DNA from: Siphonodentalium dalli
Lineage: Eukaryota; Mollusca; Scaphopoda; Gadilida; Siphonodentaliidae
Direction of reading: 5' to 3'
Length of the DNA stretch: 64,000 nucleotides
Assembly (NCBI GenBank): GCA_032622095.1
Contig: CP136068.1
Location: forward strand, 112,359,546 to 112,423,545
Shown here: piece after piece, positions 23,642 through 35,951 of the stretch
Numbering within the stretch: position 1 is the stretch's first letter
How the letters are laid out: every line of letters starts with the position of its first letter
Translations under genes and position numbers: made by a program
Notes under the pieces: generated by a model
Told to the model about the DNA's origin: nothing
The model's input: the letters and a program-made list of their open reading frames with translations, nothing else
Database searches by the model: none

Positions 23642-24800
23642 GTAAAGTTTGAGCTATTGCCATGGCTTGGTATCCGTCATCCGTGTGTGAGGGTGTGTTT
23701 GTGTGTGCGTGTGTGATTCAACAATTTCCTTTAGCATGGGCTACAGGTCGTACCTTTGTCGGATCATAATGAAATTTGTAATAGCTGTTGACATTGACAT
23801 GTAGATGGGAACGAGTCATTTTGGGGGTCATTCGGCAAAAAAACATGGCCGCCAGCAGCCATCTTTGATTTAAAAATTCAATCCATTAGCACGGGCTACA
23901 GATCGTACTGATCATCACGAAATTTGTCATGAATGTTAATATTGACATGTAGATGGGAACGAGTCATTTTGGTGACATTCGGCCATAAAACATGGCCGCA
24001 CGCAGCCATCTTGGATTTTACTCTTTGCATGACTAAATCCTTTGGCACTGGCTACAGGTCGTACCTTTAGTAGGATCATTATGAAATTATTCATGGCTGT
24101 TGACATTGATATGTAAATAGGAACGAGTTATTTTGGTGTTATTCGACCATAAAATATCACCAATGGCAGCCATCTTGGATTTTACTCTTTGCCTGACAAA
24201 ATCCTTTGCCATGGGCTGCAGGTTATACCTTTGGTCGGATCGTCATGGCTGTTGACATTGACATGTAGATGGGAACGAATAATTTGCGGGGTCATTTGGC
24301 AAAAAAAATGGCCACCAGTGGCCATCTTGGATTTCAAAATTAAATCCATTATCACGGGCTACAGGCCGGGTTGTTCGCCTGATCATCATGACATTTGACG
24401 TGAATGTTTTAATATTGACATGTAGATGGGAACGAGTCATTTTGGGGGTCATTCGGCCATAAAACATGGCCGCCAGCAGCCATCTTGGATTTTACTCTTT
24501 GCATGACTATATCCTTTGGCACGCATTACAGGTCGTACCTTTGGTCGGATCATCATTAAATTTGTCATGGCTGTTAACATTGACATGTAGATGGGAACGA
24601 GTCATTTTGGGGTCATTCGGCCATAAAACATAGCCGCCGGCAGCCATCTTGGATTTTACTCTTTGCATGACTAAATCCTTTGGCATGGGCTACTGGTCGT
24701 ACCTTTGGTCGAATCGTCATGAAATTTTTCATGACTGTTGATATTGACATTTAGATGGGAACAAATCATTTTGGGGTCTTTCAGCTAAAAAACATGGCTA
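23642..24800 (+). repeat. Second tandem array of the 'CAGCCATCTTGGATTTTAC' family
   Basis: It has the same head as the array at 3.7 kb (TTTGAGCTATTGCCATGGCT followed by a GT-rich stretch). About seven units of ~150-165 bp follow, marked by CATGGCCGCC at about 23845, 23992, 24310 and 24462. Shared head plus variable unit number indicates a mobile element with an internal satellite, not an independent satellite. Confidence 0.9.
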
Positions 24801-25345
24801 ATTTCTGGAATTCGTTTGATGAATAAAGTTGAAAATATCGAGCACAAACACACCGGGTGAAATAAAAGAGGTATTGGTGGCTCTCGGAATGACTTGTAGA
24901 ATATATGTGAGCATTTATAGGTTGACATCGCGTTTAAGTACACGCCCGCGACAATTTATTGCTCGTAAATATTGATTTTATAACAATTGGCTTTCGGTGG
25001 ACATGTGGGCAGAATGACCAGCCGATTTTTCGGTAGAATTCGGTACCTTCCGATAGCATATCTCGACCGCTTCATTCAATTTCGCCGAGTTATATGTCAA
25101 ATGAATGGAAATGTTATTGCCAATAAGATGCACCGGGGGATATTTTGGTTTCAATTATCAATTTCTAGAATTTGTAGGGTTTATAGTTGAGTGTGGTTTT
25201 AGCCAAAATCGATGGTTGGAACCTTTATACTGGTATAGTCTACATGTATATTGGTATTTTATTAATTTCCCCACAGGGGCATGTGTTACATAACTATACC
25301 ACTATTAGCAATAACACTTCCAACTTCGTGCCGGTATATATACTA
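24801..25345. other. Intergenic, no gene seen
   Basis: Unique sequence. Short frames at 24987-25293 have no recognisable family. Confidence 0.4.
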
Positions 25346-25870
25346 ACTAGCAGGTGACCCGACTTCGTCCAGGCTTTGACCTTGAATTGACATTTTGAAG
25401 GTCAAGGTCAGGTCGGAGTCACGATTTGACCCGTCCAAAACACTCCCCGTCGTCGAAATCCGTCCAGCAGTTTTCCCGGCCATAGCTAACAGACAAACAA
25501 ACAGACAGAATCCCAAAATATATATTAGATCATTTGTGGGTACCCGTTTCACCTGACCCGATGTAAATCTCCCCCATTCACAGGAACCCATAAGTACGAA
25601 CACACAACAAGCTCATGTCTGTACACATACACAACACGCTCATGTCTGGACACATACACGCTCTTTATCAACGACACTGCGGATACGAACGCTCTTTAAC
25701 TATCACGCGATTAACCCATGAACAACCCATTGCGGTGTCGGGGGATTGGAGAATGAGTGCTCTGACGTTCTCAGAAGCGGTGCGATGACATTCCATCTGT
25801 GATTTTACCCTTAGATAGGAAGTTTGGGCTCAATCCGTCCCAACAGAGAAGTCCCAAAATATATATTAGA
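25346..25870 (+). repeat. ACTAGCAGGTGACCCGACTTC unit and adjoining tail unit
   Basis: It starts ACTAGCAGGTGACCCGACTT, has the phrase CCAGCAGTTTTCCCGGCCAT, a CAGACA-rich stretch and terminus CCCAAAATATATATTAGA at 25529. A second stretch ends with the same CCCAAAATATATATTAGA at 25870. Units of this type abut one another downstream. Confidence 0.75.
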
Positions 25871-27033
25871 CTAGCCGATGAGCCCGACGTTGTCCGGGCT
25901 ATTCATCCGGGCTATTCAAAAACCAAATTTCAAGTCGATAGCTCTACCCGTTTCCGAGATCTGGTCTGCGCGAAGCTGGCGTCGCACGGGCTCGGCGACC
26001 CGATAAAATTCGTATCCGGGGCAAGATGCATTCACATACCAAATTTCAAGTCGATAGCTCCACCCGTTTGCGAGATCTCGTCTGCGCATGAGCGAAGCTG
26101 GCGTCGCACGGGCTCGGCGACCCGATAAAATTCGTATCCGGGGCAAGATACATTCACATACCAAATTTCAAGTCGATAGCTCCACCCGTTTCCGAGATCT
26201 CGTCTGCGCATGCGCGAAGCGGGCGCCGCACGGGCTCGCCAATACGACAACGTCCACCGGCTGGTCAAACTACACACACGTACCAAGTTTCGTCCCGATC
26301 GGTCGAGAATCGTAGATTTGTATTAATGACAGACAAACATACATACAAACAGACAGAGGTCTTCAAAATATATATGAGACTAGCCGATGAGCCCGACGTT
26401 GTCCGGGCTATTCAAAAACCAAATTTCAAGTCGATAGCTCCACCCGTTTCAGAGATCTGGTCTGCGCATGCGATAGCTCTACCCGTTTCCGAGATCTGGT
26501 CTGCGCATGCGCGAAGCTGGCGTCGCACGGGCTCGGCGACCCGATAAAATTCGTATCCGGGGCAAGATACATTCACATACCAAATTTCAAGTCGATAGCT
26601 CTACCCGTTTCCGAGATCTCGTCTGCGCATGCGCGAAGCTGGCGTCGCACGGGCTCGGCGACCCGATAAAATTCGTATCCGGGGCAAGATACATTCACAT
26701 ACCAAATTTCAAGTCCATAGCTCCACCCGTTTCCGAGTTCTCGTCTGCGCATGCGCGAAGCTGGCGTCGCACGGGCTCGGCGACCCGATAAAATTCGTAT
26801 TCGGGCAAGATACATTCACATACCAAATTTCAAAAGTCGATAGCTCCACCCGTTTCCGAGATCTCGTCTGCGCATGCGCTACACGGGCGTCGCACGGGCT
26901 CGCCAATACGACAACGACCACCGCCTGGTCAAACTACACACACGTACCAAGTTTCGTCCCGATCGGTCGAGAATCGTAGATTTGTATTAATGACAGACAA
27001 ACAAACAGACAGGAGGTCTTCAAAATATATATG
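25871..27033 (+). repeat. Composite array units 1-2 with 122-bp subrepeats
   Basis: Two head-to-tail units (25871-26379 and 26380-27033). Each starts CTAGCCGATGAGCCCGACGT, continues with multiple 122-bp subrepeats (CCAAATTTCAAGTCGATAGC, CGTTTCCGAGATCTCGTCTG, CGCATGCGCGAAGCTGGCGT, GATAAAATTCGTATCCGGGG), then a distinct final segment GTACCAAGTTTCGTCCCGAT, a CAGACA tract and GTCTTCAAAATATATATGAG. The long open frames on both strands come from this periodicity (122 x 3 = 366), not from a gene. Confidence 0.92.
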
Positions 27034-27743
27034 AGATATATGACATGGCAATGACCAGGAGAGCATAAAATGTGACAATTTTGCCTTTTGTTTACAATTC
27101 TAGTTTGTCATCTGAGCCGTAACGCAAATTATGGATGGTCCCCACATAATTTGGATGGTCACTAAAAAGTGTACTCCGGCCCCGACGTAGACTCGGGGGG
27201 AAATGTGTACTCGGAACATATATGTTGCATATCTTGCCCACTGTATGGAAAAAAATATTTCTTTTGCTAAATTATATGCTACTATGCCAATTTATTACAT
27301 ATGTAATAAAAATATTACCGAAAAAATTACTAACATACTTTTTAATAGCATTTTTACTTCGAAAACATGTGCACACTAAAAAGTGTACTCCAAGCCGGAA
27401 TGAGAAAAAGTGTACCCGAGTTAAATCTTGAATTTCATGCTTTATTGTCCACTTCACAAACACTAAATGTTGTACAATACTTTTAACAGGTTGTAGAAAT
27501 GTATTGGTGATATGAACTAATTATTTTATTCAGTGAAACATAATCAGTTCTCACTTTTGTCGTGATGTCAAAAAATGTCATACTCCGGCCCCGACACCGA
27601 CTCGGGGAAATTGTGTACTCGGAAGATATATGATATAATTGCATCACTATTATTGCAACGGCCAAACGCCAAAAGTGGCCGGGTACCCCTACCCACGGTA
27701 GAACAAGTTGAAACCAATGTTTTTTGAAGGAGAAATATATACT
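27034..27743. repeat. Spacer with diverged short repeats
   Basis: Phrases GTGTACTCCGGCCCCGAC and GACTCGGGG..AAATGTGTACTCGGA recur at about 27170-27215 and 27580-27625, and a partial at 27385-27420. This is old repeat DNA with no gene. Confidence 0.5.
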
Positions 27744-28770
27744 ACTAGCAGGTGGACCCGACTTCGTCCGGGCTGTTTCCCCTCTGCTTTTCGGCGAATT
27801 GCGCGATTTGACCTTGAATTGTCCATTTTGAAGGTCAAGATCAGGTCGGTGACGATTTGACCCGTCGAAAACACTGCTCGGACAAAAGTACCCGACAAAA
27901 GTATCCGTCGAAATCCATCCGGTTTTACCCGATTTGTCCGTGCTGTTTCCCCTCTGCTTTTCGGCGAATTGCGCGATTTGACCTTGAATTGTCCATGTGG
28001 GGTCACGATTTGACCCGTCCAAAACACTGCCCGGACAAAAGTACCCGTCGAAATCCATCCGGTTTTACCCGATTTGACCTTGAATTGATCATTTTGGAGG
28101 ATTTGACCTCGAATTGATCATTTTGAAGGTCAGGTCGGGGTCACGATTTGACCCGTCCAAAACACTCAGTGGACAAAAGTAACCCAAATTAATAGGCCCA
28201 TGCCACTCCCCGGCATTGCGCGATTTGACCTTGAATTGTCCCTTTTGAAGGTCAAGATCAGGTTGGGTCACGATTTTACCCTCCAAAACACTGCCCGGAC
28301 AAAAGTACCCTTCGAAATCGATCCGGTTTTACCCGATTTGACCTCGAATTGATCATTTTGAAGGTCAGGTCACGACTCGACCCGTCCAAAACACTCAGTG
28401 GACAAAAGTAACCGTACGTATCAAATTTCGTCGAAATCCCATCAAAATTCGCGATTTGACCTTGAATTGACCAGATTTCAAGGTCAAGGTAACATCGCAC
28501 GGTCAAACGAATAGGCTTACGACACTCCCCACACGAAAGTATCTCCAGACACTAATTTTCATTGAAATCCCGTGATACTCGGGCGTATGACCTTGAAATG
28601 ACCCGATTTTAAGGTCAAGGTCACGTCGCACGGGCAAATTAATAGGCCCATGTCAGTCCCCGGCCGAAAATACCCCCACATACCAAGTTTCATCAAAATC
28701 GGCTCGGTCGTTCCCGAGTCCATCGCGAACAGACAGACACACACACAGATTTCCCAAAATATATAATAGA
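27744..28770 (+). repeat. ACTAGCAGGTGGACCCGACTT unit with ~110-bp subrepeats
   Basis: The head resembles 25346. Several subrepeats follow, built from GATTTGACCTTGAATTG, TTTTGAAGGTCA, CGATTTGACCCGTCCAAAAC, ACTGCCCGGACAAAAGTACC and CGAAATCCATCCGGTTTTAC. The tail is ATCGGCTCGGTCGTTCCCGA, a CAGACACACA tract and AAAATATATAATAGA, directly joined to CTAGCCGATG of the next unit. Confidence 0.85.
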
Positions 28771-30868
28771 CTAGCCGATGAGCCCGACGTTGTCCGGGTT
28801 ATTCAAAAACCAAATTTCAAGTCGATAGCTCCACCCGTTTCCGAGATCTGGTCACATACCAAATTTCAAGTCGAGAGCTCCACCCGTTTCCGAGATCTCG
28901 TCTGCGCATGCGCGAAGCTGGCGTCGCACGGGCTCGGCGACCCGATAAAATTCGTATCCGGGGCAAGATACATTCACATAGCAAATTTCAAGTCGATAGC
29001 TCCACCCGTTTCCGAGATCTCGTCTGCGCATGCGCGAAGCTGTCGTCGCACGGGCTCGGCGACCCGATAAAATTCGTATCCGGGGCAAGGTACATCCACA
29101 TAGCAAATTTCAAGTCGATAGCGCCACCCGTTTTCGAGATCTCGTCTGCGCATGCGCCGCACGGGCTCGCCAATACGACAACGACGACCGCCTGGTCAAA
29201 CTACACACACGTACCAAGTTTCGTCCCGATCGGTCGAGAATCGTAGATTTTTATCAATGACAGACAGACAGACAGACAAACATACATACAGACAGAGGTC
29301 TTCAAAATATATATGAGACTAGCCGATGAGCCCGACGTTGTCCGGGCTATTCAAAAACCAAATTTCAAGTCGATAGCTCTACCCAGCCCGATGTTGTCAG
29401 GGCTATTCAAAAACCAAATTTCAAGTCGATAGCTCCACCCGTTTCCGAGATCTGGTCTGCGCATGCGCGAAGCTTGCGTCGCACGGGCTCAGCGACCCGA
29501 TAAAATTCGTATCCGGGGCAAGATACATTCACACACCAAATTTCAAGTCGATAGCTCCACCCGTTTCCGAGATCTGGTCTGCGCATGCGCGAAGCTTGCG
29601 TCGCACGGACTCAGCGACCCGATAAAATTCGTATCCGGGGCAAGATACATTCACATAGCAAATTTCAAGTCGATAGCTCCACCCGTTTCCGAGATCTCGT
29701 CTGCGCATGCGCGAATCGGGCGCCGCACGGGATCGCCAATACGACAACGACGACCGCCTGGTCAAACTACACACACGTACCAAGTTTCGTCCCGATCGGT
29801 CGAGAATCGTAGATTTGTATTAATGACAGACATACAGACAGACAAACAGAGGTCTTCAAAATATATATGAGACTAGCCGATGAGCCCGACGTTGTCCGGG
29901 CTATTCAAAAACCAAATTTCAAGTCGATAGCTCTACCCAGCCCGACGTTGTCCGGGCTATTCAAAAACCAAATTTCAAGTCGATAGCTCTACCCATTTCC
30001 GATATCTGGTCTGCGCATGCGCGAAGCTGGCGTCGCACGGGCTCGGCGACCCGATAAAATTCGTATCCGGGGCAAGATACATTCACATAGCAAATTTCAA
30101 GTCGATAGCTCCACCCATTTCCGAGATCTCGTCTGCGCATGCGCGAACCTGGCGTCGCACGGGCTCGGCGACCCGATAAAATTCGTATCCGGGGCAAGAT
30201 ACATTCACATAGCAAATTTCAAGTCGATAGCTCCACCCGTTTCCGAGATCTCGTCTGCGCATGCGCGAACCTGGCGTCGCACGGGCTCGGCGACCCGATA
30301 AAATTCGTATCCGGGGCCAGATACATTCACATACCAAATTTCAAGTCGATAGCTCCATCCGTTTCCGAGATCTCGTCTGCGCATGCGCGAATCGGGCGCC
30401 GCAAGGGGTCGCCAATACAACGACGACCGCCTGGTCAAACTACACACACGTACCAAGTTTCGTCCCGATCGGTCGAGAATCGTAGATTTGTATTAATGAC
30501 AGACATACAGAGACAGACAGACAGACAAACAGAGGTCTTCAAAATATATATGAGACTAGCCGATGAGCCCGACGTTGTCCGGGCTATTCAAAAACCGAAT
30601 TTCAAGTCGATAGCTCTACCCAGCCCGACGTTGTCCGGGCTATTCAAAAACCAAATTTCAAGTCGATAGCTGTACCCATTTCCGAGATCTGGTCTGCGCA
30701 TGCGACCCGATAAAATTCGCTTCCGGGGCAAGATACATTCACATAGCAAATTTCAAGTCGATAGCTCCACCCGTTTCCGAGATATCGTCTGCGCATGCGC
30801 GAAGCTGGCGTCGCACGGGCTCGGCGACCCGATAAAATTCGTATCCGGGGCAAGATACATTCACATAG
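28771..30868 (+). repeat. Composite array units 3-6 with 122-bp subrepeats
   Basis: Units start with CTAGCCGATGAGCCCGACGT at 28771, 29319, 29873 and 30556. Unit lengths of 548, 554 and 683 bases differ because each holds a different number of 122-bp subrepeats (for example starts at 30017, 30139 and 30261). The last unit is cut off at about 30868, inside a subrepeat. The segments between subrepeats and tail are highly similar from unit to unit. Confidence 0.92.
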
Positions 30869-31760
30869 CTTGTATAGCCCTTGTATATCTTGCATGGCTA
30901 TATTGCCATGATGTGGCCAATATGTATATCTGGAGTGCCAGTGTGGCAAAATTAATGGTGGGTGAATTGGTATACAGGGAGTGAATGTATGATCACGAGT
31001 GTGGTTTATGAGTATACAGCGAGAGTCTGAATTGTCATGGTGAGGTCTATATGCACGTTTGGAGTGTATGAATGGCCGTGTGTGCGGTGTGAGACATTGG
31101 TATATCTAGAAGGACTGTAACGACATTGGTGATGTTTATATGTATACTATATATACATGCAATGACTCTATGGTTTTGGGTTGGGTGTATATGTATATTT
31201 TGAGTGGATATATGACCATGTGTGTCGCAAATATATATGCAGGGAGTGACTTTATGACCCCTGGTGAGGCAAATATGTATACAAGAAGTAATGTACAAAA
31301 TGCATGCTCATGAATGTGGCGATAATATATATCGAGAGAGACTATATTGTCATCGTTTGGATGTATTTCTTGAGTGCCTATATGGCCATGCATGTGGCAA
31401 ATATATACATGTACACGGAGTGACTGTATTGCCAATGGTGAGGCGAATATGTATACAGGATGTTACTGTATGTTCATGAATGTAGTGAATAGGTATACAT
31501 GTCGTGACTATATGGTCATGGGTGAGGTGTAGGAGTATACCTGGTGTGCCTGCATGTTTACTCATGGCTATATGGCCATGTGTCGGGTGTATGGGCATAT
31601 CCATGTGTGGCTGTGTATAGTAGTAGGTGAGGTGTACGTGTATAAAGCGAGTGACATATGTTCATTTATGTGGTGTCCATGTATATATGGAGTGACTGCA
31701 TGGCCATGTGTAAGTTGCACTGGTGTAACTTTGGGTGACTATCGATTTCCTATCGCTATT
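30869..31760 (+). repeat. Degenerate minisatellite (~60-bp period)
   Basis: Recurring phrases TATGTATACAGGGAGTGACT, GTATGGCCATG, TGTGAGGTGTATATG and ATATCTGGAGTG appear every ~55-65 bases for ~890 bases with heavy divergence. Frames on both strands give pseudo-repetitive His/Tyr-rich peptides with no family. Confidence 0.75.
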
Positions 31761-33010
31761 ACTCAAAGATATGTTAACCGATAGAGAGATCATATCAGAG
31801 TGTCTCTTAATGGCGTTTGGTATGCAATACGAATGAAACGGTTTTCATGAAAATAGTATATTAGTTAATAACTTTTTATACTAATGGGCCAGAATAGCCA
31901 CACAATATGACCCCTCTCAGTTCCGTTTCAACGTTCTGCCCATTTCTGTTCAAAGACAGACAGAATCCCAAAAGAAGTTTTCGGCAAACATTCAAACCAA
32001 GAGAGTCACAATTTGCACCCTTTTCGGAACAGCTTGTAATAATGTTCGGAATAAATATGACAAATAAACTTTTTACCATATTTGGTTGCCATTTTGCAAG
32101 CCATCTTGAGTAATTTGTCTAAAACACCTCAGTGTCACACATTTAAGACAGATCAAAAATAAAAAAAACACATTTGATACCAAAGATAGTTCCATTTTAC
32201 TTGAAAAATTTGTGCAAACCTGAACAGTTATTATTTTCCCGATTTTGATGCCAAGTTTGTGATAACAAAAAATCCCATAATTCTGGTAATTTCAGTGGTT
32301 AAAATAGTAAAAATTAATAAAGGTGCATCATAAATGTTAGTATTCAATATATATAAGACAGAATAGTCAATTGTATTCATCAACCACAACTTATAAGCAG
32401 CTGCACGCACGCTGGTGCAATATTTACCATTTTTAATATTATGGCCGCCATTTTTGGCAGCCATTGTGAGCCAAAGTGACAATTTTGATACCATTGAGTC
32501 GGAATATTCATAAGAAATAGAATGCATTACTTACATCACACAGTCCTGTTCATATTTGATGAAATATGACTAGAATCCCAAATTGTGATTGTTTTGTGAA
32601 ATGTTATACGCGTTCTGTAAACTCGATTTTTTGAATGATCGGAAGGGGTGGAGACCCAACTTATGGCTTAATTTATTTCCCCAATGGTCTGTTAACATGG
32701 AAAATACAAAATAAAGTCACAATTCTCAACCAGTTCCAAACTGCAGAAACTTATCTTAAAGATATCAGTAAAAAAAAACGTAACATTTTCCACTTCCGGT
32801 CGCCATTTTGGCTGCCATCTTGGGCGGTGAGTTCCAATTGTGGCATAAGAAGGTGGCGTTATGTCTTAGCTTCACAAAAATGTATACTTTTGTATACATA
32901 TAACACGATATTATCACTATAATTGCATCAAATTGCAACAAACTGACTCAACGGTAAATGGCAGCCATATTGGACGCCATCTTGAATTACAAAAAATGCT
33001 CAAAGCGGAT
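31761..33010. repeat. Diverged repeats with 'GCCATTTTGGCTGCCATCTTG' motifs
   Basis: Motifs such as GCCATTTTGCAAGCCATCTT (32089), GGCCGCCATTTTTGGCAGCC (32444), GCCATTTTGGCTGCCATCTT (32801) and GCAGCCATATTGGACGCCAT (32962) recur at ~160-360 base intervals. They resemble the CAGCCATCTT core of the tandem family at 3.7 and 23.6 kb. No gene is supported. Confidence 0.55.
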
Positions 33011-33099
33011 TTTAGCGGAATTTGGACATGTTATAGAGGAGATCTTCCTCTTCAAAATGATATATAAACCAATTTAGTCCGAATTTATTCTAGGTTGAC

Positions 33100-34060
33100 C
33101 CTAAAATTTTAGTTTATCGACCAGACTATACATATTCTTCTCCGTGATACGAATAATCTAATCGTGTGGTTTAAATGCGTCAAATTGGTGCCTTTTGGGT
33201 GAGAGATATGCAATGGTGGCCCTAAATTTGATACGAATTTGTTACTCGCCAATTTTCACAAATTGTATATATATTCATCTCTATAATGAGTCTAAGTGTG
33301 TGGTTTAATGATGTCAAAAGTGGCGCAGCTTGAGTCCGAAATAGGGACGGGATGGTCACCAAAAACTTATAAAAATATGTTTAATGCCAATTACCATCAA
33401 ACTCATACACGTTCTTCTCAAATGATACAATGAATCAAATATTTGCGAATATCTGTCTGTGTTCTACATGTATATATAACTTTAAGGGTACAATCGAGAT
33501 GGCACCAAGGCGGTCTAACAGGGGTATCTTTTTACGAGTAAGATAATTGTGCGGGTTAAAATGTTCTAAAGTGACGTTGTTGGTGTCAGGGGAGGGGTTT
33601 TTTTTAGCGCAGATTTCGACCAAATTGATATATTATTCTTCTCCGTGATACGAGGAATATAAACGTGTGATTTGAAGACGCAAACTTTGTGCCGTTTGGG
33701 TGAGAGATGGGGGCGGTAATAACTATGATAATAATTTGTTTAGTTGCGGATTACCACCAAACTTATATATAATCATCTCCATTATATAATGCATGCACGA
33801 GTCTAATAGACGTGGTTTAAATATGACAAAAGTGGCGCGGTTCAAGTCATGCATGATGGGAGTTGCACCAAAGTTGGTACAAATATATTTAGCACTGATT
33901 CCACCAAATTCATGCACGTTCTTCTCTAATGATATGATGAATTAAATCACATTTGGGGTCGTTTGGGTCATGGATGGCGAGAGGAGATTCACTAGCATTT
34001 ATAAGATTGTTCAATTCGCCTATATCCAACAAAGTTATATATAGTCATCTCCCAGGCCAT
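33100..34060. repeat. Degenerate tandem repeat (~150-170 bp)
   Basis: Phrases TTCTTCTCCGTGATACGA, ATCGTGTGGTTTAAATG, GTGCC(G/T)TTTGGGTGAGAGAT, ATATTCATCTC(T/C)AT and ACAAAAGTGGCGC recur in fixed order (for example 33136, 33640 and 33165, 33665). No gene. Confidence 0.65.
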
Positions 34061-34899
34061 CTCCATGTCGTACTAAGGAGTTTTTGGCATTCCAATTTCA
34101 CAATCTCGACAAATTGTGACTGAATTCAGTCACTTGAACAATTATATCTTCTCAACTGTCATATTTATATGGGGATGGAAATCAGGGCATTCCTATAATG
34201 ATCTAGCAACACAGATACATAGAAGAAAGCATTAAAAGTATCTTTATATCAATCTATTTAAGAGATACATATATTCATTCAAACTGAGGGACTTTGAATC
34301 GTCAGAGGATTGCATATTAGAATGGCTCATGTATATATTATAACACGATTGAGTCTGTCCCATTCAATATAGTTTCCACACAAAAAAGTTACAATTGCCA
34401 AGAGATATGGAAATGTAGAGCAGGCCTGTTCAAAAATAGTGGGCACAGTGTGCAGTAAAATATGGTTACTTCTGAGATAAAGGAAAACGCAGTCCGTAGC
34501 ACATGACTTTGCATGATCCTCCAATAGTGACATATGACAAGGGTATATATACCCGATACAGAGGATTTCTTTCATTTTTTAGAACAGACTCATCGCCTAA
34601 CATAAACAACTCAAAATCTCGCTGTGTCGGGCACATGTAGCTGCTATACAGGCATAACGTCATTTATTTTAAACTGAAAATGATTAGCCAGTATATAGCA
34701 CCAGAACAGAGGAGCACCTGGGCATATCTTTAAAACATCTCTATCTTCATGAAGATATGATAAACTAGATTGATTGATTGATTGATTTATATATCTCTAT
34801 GTAAAACACAATTGTCATCTTTTATTTTTTCGAACTAATGTGTTTATGATGTTCATCTTTCATGCTATAATGTCTGAAGTATACGCAGTTGTAAATAAA
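34061..34899. other. Intergenic, no gene seen
   Basis: Unique AT-rich sequence with a short (ATTG)n at about 34770-34790. Confidence 0.4.
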
Positions 34900-35139
34900 T
34901 AAATACTTCTTTATTGGTGGGACGGATTAAACGGGATAAACAAAATGATAATCGCTCCGACCTGACAAGCCACTACTTATATTCCACGTGTAAGAATCGT
35001 GTTTTGTGATGCCATTTGGATATACAATTTATGAGAATACGTGTAACACTTTGAGAGCAAGAGTATTCTCTATTCCCACCAAATATCCACAGAGGGTTTC
35101 ACATCACTTTAACCTGGGCAACGCCGGGTAACCCTGCTA
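34900..35139 (+). mobile_element. 'CACATCACTTTAA' family repeat, 3'-terminal copy with extended tail
   Basis: Its 3' half matches the family (CACTTTGAGAGCAAGAGTAT, then GGGTTTCACATCACTTTAA). It continues beyond the usual end with CCTGGGCAACGCCGGGTAAC and CCTGCTAGT. The reverse complement of this tail begins ACTAGCAGGGTTACCCGG, which parallels the ACTAGCAGG heads at 25346 and 27744. Other copies have AAATGGGCA here, so they may be truncated before the tail. Confidence 0.6.
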
Positions 35140-35450
35140 GTCAACGATATTTTCTATTTCATACATAATATTTAGTGTTCTTTATAACTATGCTGACGAC
35201 AACACCTTGACATTTTCACGCCCATATTTCAATGTGCTTTTTGACAGACTTCAAACAGAGTATTTCGGTGAAATGGTGTAAATCATACGGCATTCAAGCT
35301 AATCCTGATAAATCCCAAGCTATTGCAATAGGAGCTGCATCATCTTCACTAAAAACGGTGTTCAAAATGTGTGACTCTGGAATTAAATTATGTGATGAAA
35401 CAGTAAACTTGTTGGGGTTTGCGGAGTCTCTGGACTACTAGATTGGAGTA
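35140..35450 (+). pseudogene. Non-LTR retrotransposon reverse transcriptase fragment, frameshifted
   Basis: One frame reads SVLYNYADDNTLTFSRPYFN, with the YADD catalytic motif of reverse transcriptases at 35190-35201. After a stop/frameshift near 35277, the +1-shifted frame continues KSYGIQANPDKSQAIAIG and then CDETVNLLG. The order YADDNTL ... GI.ANPDKSQAI..G ... NLLG is the palm/thumb of jockey/CR1-group LINEs. Only ~90 codons survive, with no endonuclease, no complete RT and no 3' tail. It starts immediately after the CCTGCTAGT terminus of the neighbouring repeat, so a junction or template switch may lie at 35139/35140. Confidence 0.85.
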
Positions 35451-35875
35451 TGTGGCAAAGAAGGCAGTGAACGCTTCACAGCTATAGCCCATAGACACCA
35501 CAAACAAGTCCATTTTAACCATTTAACTATAAATGATCAAATAAAGGTAAATAACACAACCACTAATATTTTATAAAGATTATTATTACAGGAGATCATA
35601 TTGGGCTAACCGTACGTTGAAAATTAAGCATTCCAATACCTCAGAAACATGAAATTCTAGCAAATTATAATTTCCTTTTCTGGCAAATTATTTAAATTAC
35701 ACTGATTTTTTTCTGGTGTTTTCAAAAAAAATGAAATAGTAATTTTATTACTCGATAAATCAAAATTTTAACTGTTACAACTTACAGTTAGCTAGTTTAA
35801 CTAGATAACTTATTTTAACTTACATGTTTCTTTTCGTCGACGTGGCCGATCCTAATTATTTGATAATTCTGAACC
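35451..35875. other. Intergenic upstream of C18orf32 homologue
   Basis: AT-rich unique sequence. No feature I can name. Confidence 0.4.
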
Positions 35876-35951
35876 ACGACAACTTCCGGTTTAATTTTCT
35901 TCACACAAATTGCATTTTTCATCTCATAAAATAATCTTCTTTCATTGAAAT
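35876..35951 (+). promoter_or_regulatory. Putative core promoter/5' UTR of C18orf32 homologue with ETS site
   Basis: AACTTCCGGTTT at about 35880 is the complement of an ETS/GABP core (ACCGGAAGT), a common proximal element of housekeeping promoters. It lies about 65 bases before the ATG. There is no TATA box at the expected spacing. Promoter role is inference from position and motif. Confidence 0.4.

Noticed and set aside
27483-28058. 191-residue minus-strand frame
   Set aside because: Composed of translated ~110-bp subrepeats (GSVLDGSNRDP repeated). Repeat artefact.
25799-30984. Many 60-176 residue frames with shared peptides such as REAGVARARRPDKIRIRG
   Set aside because: They are periodic translations of the 122-bp subrepeat on both strands. 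No start, splice or family evidence.
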